64,000 nucleotides of DNA, taken from assembly GCF_019145375.1 (NCBI RefSeq), contig NZ_JAHSTX010000001.1:4675501-4739500 (forward strand), in the 5' to 3' direction. The notes below the pieces were generated by a model, which was not told where the DNA came from, made no database searches, and saw only the letters and a list, made by a program, of their open reading frames with translations. This DNA comes from Pseudomonas triticicola (GTDB lineage: Bacteria; Pseudomonadota; Gammaproteobacteria; Pseudomonadales; Pseudomonadaceae). Made by a program: the position numbers and the translations under genes. Positions 1 through 8,686 of this stretch are shown here, in pieces (position 1 is the first letter of the stretch; each line of letters starts with the position of its first letter).

Positions 1-79
1 ATTTCGCCGCGCAATCGAGGATCGCTTCGAACTTCGCCAGCTTCAGGCCGAGATCGGCGATTTTCCCGAGATCACGCAC
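1..79 (-). CDS. possible start of an unidentified gene, cut by the window edge
   Basis: A minus-strand frame opens with GTG at 79-77, overlapping the last codons of the LysR gene, and stays open to the edge. It reads VRDLGKIADLGLKLAKFEA and continues for 7 more residues, which looks protein-like. The other strand also has an open frame here (2-130), so the call rests mainly on the tight head-to-tail overlap with the upstream gene on the same strand. No family is recognised. Confidence 0.3.
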   Translation of the reverse strand, partial: MRDLGKIADLGLKLAKFEAILDCAAK

Positions 80-1034
80 TGGCAGGCGACGCCCGCAGCT
101 TCCCGTCGAAACGCTCAACCAACGCAATAATCTGCGCCCGCTCGCTGCGGATAAACGCCAGGAAGGCGTGCGCCACCGGTGACAGCCGCTTGGCTTTGGC
201 CTGCACCAGACACCAGCTGCGCAGCAGCGGCAACTCTTCGACCGGCAGCTCGACCAGGCCGCCGGTCGCCAGCTCCAGGTTCAGGGCGTGGCGCGTCAGC
301 AGCGCCAGGCCCAGACCCGCCACCACGCATTCGCGCTGGGCTTCGGCCGAGGCTACCTCCTGGGTCTGGGTGAAGTGCACGCGCTTTTCCTTGAAGTATT
401 CCTCGCAGGCCAGACGTGTGCCCGAGCCCGGCTCGCGGATCAGCAGCGTATACGGTTCCAGATCCTGCAAGCGCAGCGGGCCCATGTGCGCCAGCGGGTG
501 ATCCGGGCGCGCCACGGCGACAATCGGATTGTTGAGGAACGGCAGGAATTCCAGGCCCATGTCCTGCGGCACCATCGACATGATCACCAGATCATCGCGG
601 TTGTCCGAGAGGCGGCGGATGACCTGGCCACGGTTGACCACGGTCAACTGCAAATTGACTTCCGGATGCTGGCGCTTGAACGCAGCAAACAGATGCGGCA
701 CGAAATATTTGGCGCTCGATTCCACTGCCAGTTTCAGTTGACCCTGCAGCGAACCCTGCATGTCCGACAGTTGCATATCGAGGTTTTCCAATCGCCCGAA
801 AATGTCGCGGCTGGCACGTTGCAGCGCTTCCGCCGCCTCGGTCATGTAAAGTTTTTTGCCGACATAGTCGAACAGCGGCTGGCCAATCAGCTCTTCCAAC
901 TGCCGAATCTGTAGGCTCACCGCCGGTTGTGTGAGGGACATTTCCTCGGCGGCGCGGCTGTAGGAGCGTAAATCACACACCTCATTGAAGATCTGCAACT
1001 GACGCAATGTCATACGCATCAATGACTTACGCAT
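72..1034 (-). CDS. pycR: LysR-family regulator of pyruvate carboxylase
   Basis: A 320-residue LysR-type transcription factor. The N-terminal winged helix-turn-helix carries the usual pattern (SRAAEEMSLTQPAVSLQIRQ, then LEELIGQPLF). An effector-binding domain of about 200 residues follows. It is transcribed away from pycA, and that arrangement is known in Pseudomonas, where the regulator is called PycR. The start is uncertain: ATG at 1034, 1019 or 1013 are all in frame, and the family usually begins near the MTLRQLQIF at 1013. A perfect palindrome at 1072-1087 lies just upstream and is a natural operator candidate. The name rests on context and family; the effector ligand cannot be read from the sequence. 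Confidence 0.85.
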   Translation of the reverse strand: MRKSLMRMTLRQLQIFNEVCDLRSYSRAAEEMSLTQPAVSLQIRQLEELIGQPLFDYVGKKLYMTEAAEALQRASRDIFGRLENLDMQLSDMQGSLQGQLKLAVESSAKYFVPHLFAAFKRQHPEVNLQLTVVNRGQVIRRLSDNRDDLVIMSMVPQDMGLEFLPFLNNPIVAVARPDHPLAHMGPLRLQDLEPYTLLIREPGSGTRLACEEYFKEKRVHFTQTQEVASAEAQRECVVAGLGLALLTRHALNLELATGGLVELPVEELPLLRSWCLVQAKAKRLSPVAHAFLAFIRSERAQIIALVERFDGKLRASPASA

Positions 1035-1071
1035 TTTATTCAGGCTCTGACGGAATACGGATGCTTCGACT

Positions 1072-1087
1072 ATAAGTGTTTACTTAT
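1072..1087. promoter_or_regulatory. palindrome in the pycR-pycA divergent region
   Basis: ATAAGT-GTTT-ACTTAT is a perfect 6-4-6 inverted repeat, AT-rich within a GC-rich neighbourhood. It lies 38 bp before the first possible start of the LysR gene and about 140 bp before pycA. LysR proteins typically bind AT-rich interrupted palindromes in such divergent regions, so this is the best operator candidate here. Confidence 0.5.
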
Positions 1088-1224
1088 GCCTGACCCAATT
1101 TTTATTCATTTTTGTTAATCCCTCAGCAGCGCTAGTGTGGACCTGCGACTGAATTGAAACATTTGGTCACGCGTCGACCTAGCTCCAGCAGGTCGTGGTG
1201 CCACCGGCTCAAGGGAATTTCCAA

Positions 1225-2640
1225 GTGATAAAAAAGATCCTGATCGCCAACCGTGGTGAGATTGCCGTACGCATCGTACGAGCCTGCGCCGAAATGGGCA
1301 TTCGCTCGGTTGCGATTTTCTCCGACGCCGATCGCCATGCCTTGCATGTGAAGCGCGCGGACGAGGCCCACAGCGTCGGTGCCGAGCCTTTGGCCGGCTA
1401 CCTGAACCCGCGCAAGCTGGTGAACCTGGCCGTGGAGACCGGCTGCGATGCGCTGCACCCCGGCTACGGCTTCCTGTCGGAAAACGCCGAGCTGGCGGAA
1501 ATCTGCGCCGAGCGCGGAATCAAATTCATCGGCCCGTCGGCGGAAGTCATCCGGCGCATGGGCGACAAGACTGAAGCGCGGCGCAGCATGATCAAGGCCG
1601 GCGTGCCAGTGACGCCAGGTACTGAGGGCAATGTCTCCGGCATCGAAGAAGCCTTGGTCGAAGGTGACCGCATCGGTTACCCGGTAATGCTCAAGGCCAC
1701 CTCCGGTGGTGGCGGACGCGGTATCCGTCGCTGCAACAGCCGCGAAGAACTCGAACAGAACTTCCCTCGTGTCATCTCCGAAGCCACCAAGGCGTTCGGT
1801 TCGGCGGAAGTGTTCCTGGAAAAATGCATCGTCAATCCCAAGCACATCGAAGCGCAGATCCTTGGCGACAGCTTTGGCAACGTCGTGCACCTGTTCGAGC
1901 GTGACTGCTCGATCCAGCGCCGCAATCAGAAGCTGATCGAGATCGCGCCCAGCCCGCAGCTGACCCCGGAACAACGCGCCTACATCGGCGACCTGTCGGT
2001 GCGTGCGGCCAAGGCTGTGGGTTACGAGAACGCCGGTACCGTGGAGTTCCTGCTCGCCGAGGGCGAGGTGTACTTCATGGAAATGAACACGCGGGTGCAG
2101 GTGGAACACACCATCACCGAAGAAATCACCGGCATCGACATCGTCCGCGAGCAGATTCGCATCGCTTCCGGCCTGCCGCTATCAGTGAAGCAGGAAGACA
2201 TCCAGCACCGTGGCTTTGCGTTGCAGTTCCGTATCAACGCCGAAGACCCGAAGAACAACTTCCTGCCGAGTTTCGGCAAGATCACCCGTTACTACGCCCC
2301 CGGCGGCCCGGGCGTGCGCACCGACACGGCGATCTACACCGGTTACACCATTCCACCGTTCTACGACTCGATGTGCCTGAAACTGGTGGTTTGGGCACTG
2401 ACCTGGGAAGAGGCGATGGACCGTGGCCTGCGCGCCCTCGACGACATGCGTCTGCAGGGCGTGAAGACCACCGCCGCCTACTACCAGGAAATCCTGCGCA
2501 ACCCGGAATTCCGTAGCGGCCAGTTCAACACCAGCTTCGTTGAAAGCCACCCGGAACTGACCAACTACTCGATCAAGCGCAAACCCGAAGAGCTGGCCCT
2601 GGCCATCGCCGCCGCCATCGCCGCCCACGCAGGCCTATGA
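1225..2640 (+). CDS. pycA: pyruvate carboxylase subunit A (biotin carboxylase)
   Basis: The ATP-dependent biotin carboxylase half of two-subunit pyruvate carboxylase, which refills oxaloacetate. The chosen start is GTG at 1225, giving 471 residues and beginning VIKKILIANRGEIAVRIVRA. An AGGGAA ribosome site precedes it. A frame extension to 1195 exists but adds residues outside the family's usual start. Visible motifs are the N-terminal biotin carboxylase fold, the glycine-rich ATP-grasp loop (SGGGGRGI) and the catalytic EMNTRVQVEH. The 471-residue length is usual for a stand-alone subunit. It is followed after 100 bp by pycB. The same fold serves acetyl-CoA carboxylase (AccC); the neighbour decides in favour of PycA. 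Confidence 0.93.
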   Translation: MIKKILIANRGEIAVRIVRACAEMGIRSVAIFSDADRHALHVKRADEAHSVGAEPLAGYLNPRKLVNLAVETGCDALHPGYGFLSENAELAEICAERGIKFIGPSAEVIRRMGDKTEARRSMIKAGVPVTPGTEGNVSGIEEALVEGDRIGYPVMLKATSGGGGRGIRRCNSREELEQNFPRVISEATKAFGSAEVFLEKCIVNPKHIEAQILGDSFGNVVHLFERDCSIQRRNQKLIEIAPSPQLTPEQRAYIGDLSVRAAKAVGYENAGTVEFLLAEGEVYFMEMNTRVQVEHTITEEITGIDIVREQIRIASGLPLSVKQEDIQHRGFALQFRINAEDPKNNFLPSFGKITRYYAPGGPGVRTDTAIYTGYTIPPFYDSMCLKLVVWALTWEEAMDRGLRALDDMRLQGVKTTAAYYQEILRNPEFRSGQFNTSFVESHPELTNYSIKRKPEELALAIAAAIAAHAGL

Positions 2641-2645
2641 ATGAA

Positions 2646-2727
2646 GCAGCTGCGAGCTTTCAGCTGCAAGCGGCAAGTAAAAGCAGATTGGCTTTTCTTG
2701 CAGCTCGTAGCTTGAAGCTTGCCGCTA
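2646..2727. repeat. intra-operon repeat of the AGCTTGAAGCTTGC type (copy 1)
   Basis: This imperfect inverted repeat is built from AGCTGCAAGCGGCAAG-like and CTTGAAGCTTGCCGCT-like arms. It fills the pycA-pycB spacer and ends just before the pycB ribosome site. Related copies lie at 40599-40667, 41524-41620 and 47709-47784, always between genes of one operon. Confidence 0.75.
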
Positions 2728-2740
2728 TGAGGAGATACCA

Positions 2741-4549
2741 ATGACTAAGAAGATCTTCGTTACCGACACCATCCTGCGCGACGCTCACCAATCGCTGCTC
2801 GCCACCCGCATGCGCACCGAAGACATGCTGCCGATCTGCGACAAGCTCGACAAGGTCGGCTACTGGTCGCTGGAATGCTGGGGCGGCGCGACGTTCGACG
2901 CCTGTGTGCGCTTTCTCAAGGAAGACCCGTGGGAGCGCCTGCGCCAACTGCGTGCGGCGTTGCCCAACACCCGTCTGCAAATGCTCCTGCGCGGGCAGAA
3001 TCTGCTCGGCTATCGCCACTACAGCGATGACGTGGTCAAAGCGTTCGTCGCCAAGGCAGCGGTGAACGGCATCGACGTGTTCCGCATCTTCGATGCGATG
3101 AACGATGTGCGTAACCTGCGCGTGGCCATCGAAGCGGTGAAGGCTGCCGGTAAACACGCACAGGGCACCATCGCCTATACCACCAGTCCGGTGCACACCA
3201 TCGATGCTTTCGTCACCCAGGCCAAGCAAATGGAGTCCATGGGCTGCGACTCGGTGGCGATCAAGGACATGGCCGGTCTGCTGACTCCATACGCCACCGG
3301 TGAACTGGTGCGCGCGTTGAAAGCCGAGCAGTCGCTGCCGGTGTTCATCCACTCCCACGACACCGCTGGCCTGGCCGCCATGTGCCAGCTCAAGGCGATC
3401 GAAAATGGCGCCGACCACATCGACACCGCAATCTCCAGCTTCGCCTCGGGCACCAGCCACCCGGGCACCGAATCAATGGTCGCCGCGCTGAAGGGCACCG
3501 AGTACGACACCGGCCTGAATCTGGAGCTGCTCCAGGAAATCGGCCTGTACTTCTATGCCGTGCGCAAGAAGTACCACCAGTTCGAAAGCGAATTCACCGC
3601 CGTCGACACCCGTGTGCAGGTCAACCAGGTGCCGGGCGGGATGATCTCCAACCTCGCCAACCAGTTGAAAGAGCAGGGCGCTCTGAACCGCATGAGCGAA
3701 GTGCTCGCAGAAATCCCGCGCGTGCGTGAAGACCTCGGCTTCCCGCCGCTGGTGACCCCAACCTCGCAAATCGTCGGCACCCAGGCGTTCTTCAACGTGC
3801 TGGCCGGCGAGCGCTACAAGACCATCACCAACGAAGTGAAGCTGTATCTGCAGGGCGGCTACGGCAAGGCACCGGGCGTGGTCAATGAAAAACTGCGGCG
3901 TCAGGCGATCGGCAGCGAAGACGTCATCGACGTGCGCCCGGCCGATCTGCTCAAGCCGGAAATGACCAAGTTGCGTGCCGATATCGGCGCACTGGCCAAG
4001 TCCGAAGAAGACGTACTCACCTTCGCCATGTTCCCCGACATCGGCCGCAAGTTTCTCGAAGAACGCGCCGCCGGCACTCTTACGCCGGAAGTGCTTTTGC
4101 CGATCCCGGAAGCGGGCGCCGTTGCCTCGGCGGGCGGCGAAGGCGTGCCGACCGAGTTCGTCATCGACGTCCACGGCGAAACCTATCGCGTCGATATCAC
4201 TGGTGTCGGCGTCAAGGCTGAAGGCAAGCGCCACTTCTATCTTTCCATCGACGGCATGCCGGAAGAAGTGGTGTTCGAACCGCTCAACGAATTCGTCGGT
4301 GGTGGCAGCAGCAAACGCAAACAGGCCTCGGCGCCGGGCCACGTCAGCACCACCATGCCCGGCAACATCGTCGATGTGCTGGTCAAGGAGGGCGACACCG
4401 TTAAGGCTGGCCAGGCGGTACTGATCACCGAAGCGATGAAGATGGAGACCGAAGTCCAGGCTGCCATTGCCGGCAAGGTCACCGCTATTCATGTGGCCAA
4501 GGGCGACCGGGTCAACCCGGGCGAAATCCTCATCGAGATCGAAGGCTGA
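2741..4549 (+). CDS. pycB: pyruvate carboxylase subunit B (carboxyltransferase plus biotin carrier)
   Basis: A 602-residue subunit that moves the carboxyl group from biotin to pyruvate. Residues 1 to about 300 form the HMG-CoA-lyase-like carboxyltransferase barrel, with TILRDAHQSLLATR, RGQNLLGYRHY, IKDMAGLL and HSHDTAGL visible. A conserved carboxylase region follows. The C-terminal biotinyl domain carries EAMKMET, and Lys567 is the predicted biotin site. The gene is also annotated oadA because it resembles the alpha subunit of oxaloacetate decarboxylase. No membrane decarboxylase subunit is nearby and pycA precedes it, so pyruvate carboxylase is preferred. An AGGAG site lies before the ATG, and a terminator hairpin lies at 4583-4608. 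Confidence 0.93.
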   Translation: MTKKIFVTDTILRDAHQSLLATRMRTEDMLPICDKLDKVGYWSLECWGGATFDACVRFLKEDPWERLRQLRAALPNTRLQMLLRGQNLLGYRHYSDDVVKAFVAKAAVNGIDVFRIFDAMNDVRNLRVAIEAVKAAGKHAQGTIAYTTSPVHTIDAFVTQAKQMESMGCDSVAIKDMAGLLTPYATGELVRALKAEQSLPVFIHSHDTAGLAAMCQLKAIENGADHIDTAISSFASGTSHPGTESMVAALKGTEYDTGLNLELLQEIGLYFYAVRKKYHQFESEFTAVDTRVQVNQVPGGMISNLANQLKEQGALNRMSEVLAEIPRVREDLGFPPLVTPTSQIVGTQAFFNVLAGERYKTITNEVKLYLQGGYGKAPGVVNEKLRRQAIGSEDVIDVRPADLLKPEMTKLRADIGALAKSEEDVLTFAMFPDIGRKFLEERAAGTLTPEVLLPIPEAGAVASAGGEGVPTEFVIDVHGETYRVDITGVGVKAEGKRHFYLSIDGMPEEVVFEPLNEFVGGGSSKRKQASAPGHVSTTMPGNIVDVLVKEGDTVKAGQAVLITEAMKMETEVQAAIAGKVTAIHVAKGDRVNPGEILIEIEG

Positions 4550-4582
4550 GATAACAGTCGCGATCCAACGCTTTAAACCTCG

Positions 4583-4608
4583 GGGGGGCATGTGCTCCCC
4601 TTTTTTTT
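4583..4608 (+). terminator. rho-independent terminator of pycAB
   Basis: A GGGG(G)GCA-TG-TGCTCCCC stem is followed by eight T residues. It sits 34 bp after the pycB stop and ends the pyc operon. Confidence 0.85.
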
Positions 4609-4652
4609 GCCTGTGATTTTCGACCTTGTCAGGTCATTGCCAAGGATCACAT

Positions 4653-4740
4653 GTGGGAGCGAGCCTGCTCGCGAATGCGCCAGGTCAGCCAAAAGCATCT
4701 TTGAATGATGCACCGCTTTCGCGAGCAGGCTCGCTCCCAC
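4653..4740. repeat. REP pair (type A, copy 1)
   Basis: GTGGGAGCGAGCCTGCTCGC and its inverted partner GCGAGCAGGCTCGCTCCCAC face each other across about 42 bp. This is the common P. fluorescens REP doublet. It lies between the convergent pycB and autotransporter genes. Confidence 0.9.
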
Positions 4741-4758
4741 AGAGGCGTGCTTACTCCA

Positions 4759-6966
4759 TCAGAACGCCATGCGCCATTGACCCGCTACGCCATACGTTCG
4801 GCTGTCATTACCCAGCTCACCCGTTAAGCCCACGCCCAATGTGTGCGCCGCCGAAAGACCAAGATCGAGCCCCGCATCCACCGAGAGGCTGTTCCGATCC
4901 AGTGCCGCCCCGGTCACTTCAAAGCGCTTGCCGCCCTTGCGCAGTTGCTGGCGGGTGTCGCTGTCGACCTCGCCGAAGGTATGTTTCCAGCCTGCGCTCA
5001 AGCGCGGGGTCAAATACATGCCGTTATCCAGCGTATTGATCTGCGCAAGCCGCAGGCCAAAGGTGCTGCTGAAGTTGTCGCGAGTCTGCCCGAAGACTTT
5101 CAGTGCCGCATCGCCGCCCTTTTCGTTGTAGCTGTCGCGTTGATAACGCTGGTAGCCGAGGCTGGCGAAGGGTTCGAGGGTAAGGTTGTCGCGGCCCAAA
5201 TTGAACCCGGCTTCGGCGAATGCCTGTTGAGTATGGGCGTCGTAGTTGCCCTTGAGACGATCGCTGAAACCCTTGAATGCGACCCGCCGTGTGCTGCTGC
5301 CGTCATGGCTGGCGTAGGTCGCGCCGAGGCGCAGTGACAGCGGGCCATCCTGACGCATGGCGTAGGCGCCGAAGTGCCAGCTGTCGAGGTCGCCGTCGTA
5401 CTGGCGGGCATCGAATTTCGTCTGCGATTTGCCGCCAATCAGGCCGACATGCCAGTGCTCGTCGAGTCGCCAGTCAGCGCCCACGACCAGCCCTTGCGTA
5501 GCATGTTGGAGGATGCCGTCAGCGTCGCGATCAACCTTGCCGCCGTGGCCCAACGCCTGAATCCACACCCGCCCGGAGTCTTCGCTGCCTGCGGCCTGAC
5601 GCGGTGAACTGCGCGAGCCGTAGGTCAAGGCGGAATGATTGTCCAGCTGCCGCATTGCCGAAAGCATGCTCGTACTGACCGGCGTGATACTGCTCAGCGT
5701 GGCTTTGGCGAGGTTGGCGTTGCTGGCGGCGGCAAGTTGATCGAGGGCGATGGGCGCGGTGGTTTTATCGCTGGTCAGCAGTGCGGCGACCGCTGCGTTG
5801 ATCGGCCTTGTGGGCCCGGACGCGGACCGTGGGATAACTGCGCTGGTTTGTGAAGTCACGATTGTGTTTGATGTAGATGATTCCACCGAAATGGCGTCTT
5901 CAGCCTGGGTCGCAACCGAGGCCGGGGCTGGCGATGCTGCTGGGATTGCATCTGCTCTTGAGGCTGGAGCGGGCGTTTGCATCGTAGGCGTTGATATTGG
6001 TGCAGCGGGGGATCCTGGTGTTTCAGGCTCGATGATACTTTCGCCAAGTGAACCCCCGTTTTCTGAAGTGGCGAGATTTTGAATCGGTTCACCATTACGA
6101 GCGTAAGTCAGCCCAACCGATTTCTTGTTGTATTGAGCCGTGGCCGTCATATACGCCAGATCGTTCTCGATCCTGCCGAATTCGCCTTTCACCTCACGGG
6201 CTTCGATGATTTTGTATTGGCTGCTCTGCGGATATTCACCCGCCGCGACGACTTTCAGGGTGGCGCCGTCAAGCTGAGCTGTGCCATCGACCTTGATCGT
6301 CTGACCACCAGCGGGAGTGACCTCGTAAGCCAATTCGGCACCAGGCGCCAAGTGCAAATTACCCTTCACTCGCGGTGCGCCAAGCGCTGCATTGACGGTG
6401 AGCAGCCCACCTACCTCAAGATTTCCCAGCGTGCCTTTACCGGCGAAACTGCCGCCATTCTGGACATACACATCACCCTTGATGCTGCCGAGGTTGGTCA
6501 ACGCTCCACCGCTGTTGACCAGAACACCTTCATGGAAATCGCCTTTGGAGCTCAGCGTCCAGTTGCCTTGGGCCACGAATAACCCATTGAAGTTGCGCGT
6601 GTCGTTCAACGTGCCGCCATCCGCAGCATTAAGGAACAACACATTATCGCCCTTGCCGCCATCCAGCCGACCCGTGAAGCTTGCGCCGTCGGTTAGGGTA
6701 ATCAAGTCGTTGACGTCAGTCCCTTTGAACAAGGTTTCCGGTGTCGTAAAGGTTATCGGTACCGTGCTCGCGTCGGTGAGAAAACCCTGTAGCCGTTCCA
6801 TCGCCTGTTGCTTGGGGTTGGTTTCGGGCTGCTCCGTCGTTTCCATGCTTGGGGGCTGCTCTATTGCTTCAGTGGATTGCTCGGCGTTAGCCAGCGCTAC
6901 GCCACCCATTGCCAATGAAATAGCCAGAGCCAAGTGTTTTGGTGCGAATAGGTGTTGAGTGGGCAT
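4759..6966 (-). CDS. autotransporter with C-terminal outer-membrane beta-barrel
   Basis: A 735-residue type V secretion protein. The N-terminus looks like a signal peptide (a hydrophobic run around LALAISLAMGGVALANA). Residues of about 75-310 are Gly/Asn-rich beta-helix-like passenger. A Ser/Pro/Ala/Thr-rich low-complexity linker follows at about 310-410. The last 270 residues or so form a beta-barrel with alternating hydrophobic strands and a terminal aromatic residue (WRMAF), as the BAM machinery requires. No protease triad or esterase GDSL motif is visible, so an adhesin or structural passenger is more likely than an enzyme. The start is ATG at 6966 with AGGAGG nine bases upstream. A TTG directly before it has ideal spacing and cannot be excluded. 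Confidence 0.88.
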   Translation of the reverse strand: MPTQHLFAPKHLALAISLAMGGVALANAEQSTEAIEQPPSMETTEQPETNPKQQAMERLQGFLTDASTVPITFTTPETLFKGTDVNDLITLTDGASFTGRLDGGKGDNVLFLNAADGGTLNDTRNFNGLFVAQGNWTLSSKGDFHEGVLVNSGGALTNLGSIKGDVYVQNGGSFAGKGTLGNLEVGGLLTVNAALGAPRVKGNLHLAPGAELAYEVTPAGGQTIKVDGTAQLDGATLKVVAAGEYPQSSQYKIIEAREVKGEFGRIENDLAYMTATAQYNKKSVGLTYARNGEPIQNLATSENGGSLGESIIEPETPGSPAAPISTPTMQTPAPASRADAIPAASPAPASVATQAEDAISVESSTSNTIVTSQTSAVIPRSASGPTRPINAAVAALLTSDKTTAPIALDQLAAASNANLAKATLSSITPVSTSMLSAMRQLDNHSALTYGSRSSPRQAAGSEDSGRVWIQALGHGGKVDRDADGILQHATQGLVVGADWRLDEHWHVGLIGGKSQTKFDARQYDGDLDSWHFGAYAMRQDGPLSLRLGATYASHDGSSTRRVAFKGFSDRLKGNYDAHTQQAFAEAGFNLGRDNLTLEPFASLGYQRYQRDSYNEKGGDAALKVFGQTRDNFSSTFGLRLAQINTLDNGMYLTPRLSAGWKHTFGEVDSDTRQQLRKGGKRFEVTGAALDRNSLSVDAGLDLGLSAAHTLGVGLTGELGNDSRTYGVAGQWRMAF

Positions 6967-7184
6967 CAAGTCCGACCTCCTTATCGAGAAGACCCAACTC
7001 TATTGCTGCCTGAAAAAAACCGATGTCGGCCGCTTCCCACATCCACGCAGGCGACATCGGATCGTTGTGTAGAAAATCCTCACTGGTTTCCACAAATCAC
7101 AGCTTTTGCGCAGTGGTGGCTGTTCTTTTTCCTACGGCTTTCTACCGTTGAAGAACCTTAACCAGCGGCAAGTCAGACGCTTAA

Positions 7185-7325
7185 CTGCATTAATTTGCGT
7201 TCAGACGACCACATGGGAATGCTAATCTGCATTTTGTTGCAGATATTCCGGCGCGTGAAACTGCTTGGATGCACTATATTGCATGCATTAACAATTCTTT
7301 CTCGCTGAGCTGCATTTAAATGCAT
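7185..7325. promoter_or_regulatory. array of four phased operator-like palindromes before hipA
   Basis: Four 16-bp elements follow the pattern (C/A)TGCA-N6/8-TGCA. They are at 7185-7200 (right arm imperfect, TGCG), 7227-7242 (CTGCATTTTGTTGCAG), 7269-7284 (ATGCACTATATTGCAT) and 7310-7325 (CTGCATTTAAATGCAT). Centre spacings are 42, 42 and 41 bp, close to four helical turns, so all sites face the same side of the DNA. The last ends 11 bp before the hipA start. The third contains TATATT, a possible -10. E. coli HipB also acts on several spaced palindromes. The binder here is inferred to be the downstream helix-turn-helix protein. Confidence 0.7.
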
Positions 7326-7336
7326 ACGGAATCAAC

Positions 7337-8686
7337 ATGTACAACCTGACACTCCAGATCTTCACCGCCGGGCAATGGCACGACGCGATGATTCTTGACT
7401 TCGATGATCCGGAAAAAGGCTTCGAAAGCCGCTGCAGTTTTGGCTATGAAGCGGACTATCTGGTGGAAAACATCGAGTTGATCGGGTCGCCTTTTTCCCA
7501 AGCCGTGAGTGCCCTGTATCCGCTGGATTGGGAAGGTCGGCGCGCGAAGACACCAGCCTTTGTCCACGACATCGCACCGGCAGGGGCAGCGAGGCGGTTT
7601 CTGCTCGCCCGCCTGGGTCAGGAAAGACCCGCCGAGATCAGCGCCGATCTGTTTCTGCTGGGTCGCAGTACACCGGCTCCCATTGGCAACATGCGAATAA
7701 AGGAATCGGCGGAAGCAGTCGATGAGAGGAAGCCGATCGGATTCAAGCGCGAGGAGGTCATTGGCCGCGACAACCGCTTTCTTGAATATGCCTACGAGCT
7801 AGGCGCGGCCATCGGTGGCGCGACAGGGGCAGGTGGGGAAGCTCCGAAGCTATTACTGGCAGAGAACAGCGCCGGGCTTCTGTATCCCGATGCGGTATTG
7901 GACGATGAAGAAGTGCGACAGCACTGGTTCGTGAAATTCGCCAGAAACAGGGGCGGGCAGACCGACCAGGACATCCTGCGCAGCGAATTCCATTACTACA
8001 AAGCGCTGCAAACATTGGGCATCGAAACGGTCGCGGCAGAAGGCCTGGCCTTGGAAGAGGCGAACAAACCGAGTTTGTGGATGCGGCGTTTTGATCGACA
8101 AGTGAAAGATGGGGCGGTGTCGCGCTTTGCCGTCGAATCGATTTATTCGCTGGCTGAAGTGACGACGCCAGGCAGCGCCATGAATCATCTGGAAGTGATC
8201 CGCATGCTCGCCGGGCTCTGGCGCAAAGCGGGTCAGGCCAGCCAGATTGCCGGCCTCGTCGCCGATTATCTGCGTCGCGACCTGATCAATAAAATCCTCG
8301 GAAACTCAGATAACCACGGTCGTAACACGGCGATCATCCGGCAAGAGAACGCTTTCCAGCTCGCGCCGATTTATGACCTCGCCCCGATGGTCATGGATGA
8401 CGAAGGCGTGACTCGTACGACCAAATGGCCAAGAGAATTGGAGCGGGCGGGCGATGTCGATTGGCGAGGTGTCTGCCGCGTATTGGCCGATAGCGCAGAT
8501 CCGCACGATTCGTTGGCGGGGCTGGATGCCCCGGCGCTGTTCGAAGGCCTGCGCGCGGATGCCCACCGTCTGGCCGCACTGCCGGATATTCTTGCCGCCA
8601 GCGGTTTGCCCGCCAGAACCATGAATCACCCGAGCGTTCATCTGAAAAACCTCGAGCAACGTTTGAAAGAGTGGGACCTGCAATGA
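7337..8686 (+). CDS. hipA: HipA-family Ser/Thr kinase (toxin-like)
   Basis: A 449-residue protein with the HipA layout. An N-terminal subdomain ends in LGRSTPAPIGNMRI, followed by the kinase-like core. The catalytic segment SDNHGRN (Asp325) and the metal-binding APIYDLAPM are clear. The ATP-loop region reads GGATGAGGEAPK (residues 161-171). The serine that E. coli HipA autophosphorylates (in SVAGAQEK) aligns with Gly here, so that switch may be absent or replaced by the nearby Thr. The family phosphorylates a translation factor such as glutamyl-tRNA synthetase; the target here is unknown. The stop codon overlaps the start of the helix-turn-helix gene, and the order hipA then hipB is opposite to E. 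coli hipBA. Confidence 0.85.
   Translation: MYNLTLQIFTAGQWHDAMILDFDDPEKGFESRCSFGYEADYLVENIELIGSPFSQAVSALYPLDWEGRRAKTPAFVHDIAPAGAARRFLLARLGQERPAEISADLFLLGRSTPAPIGNMRIKESAEAVDERKPIGFKREEVIGRDNRFLEYAYELGAAIGGATGAGGEAPKLLLAENSAGLLYPDAVLDDEEVRQHWFVKFARNRGGQTDQDILRSEFHYYKALQTLGIETVAAEGLALEEANKPSLWMRRFDRQVKDGAVSRFAVESIYSLAEVTTPGSAMNHLEVIRMLAGLWRKAGQASQIAGLVADYLRRDLINKILGNSDNHGRNTAIIRQENAFQLAPIYDLAPMVMDDEGVTRTTKWPRELERAGDVDWRGVCRVLADSADPHDSLAGLDAPALFEGLRADAHRLAALPDILAASGLPARTMNHPSVHLKNLEQRLKEWDLQ

Noticed and set aside
2..130. Plus-strand open frame at the window start
   Set aside because: It would overlap the LysR 3' end by 59 bp. The minus-strand frame coupled to the LysR stop is more plausible.
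1195..1224. Upstream extension of pycA
   Set aside because: It adds ten residues not typical of the family; GTG 1225 has a ribosome site and gives the usual 471 residues.
3473..4591. Antisense open frame over pycB
   Set aside because: Lies wholly opposite a conserved enzyme gene and has shadow-type composition.
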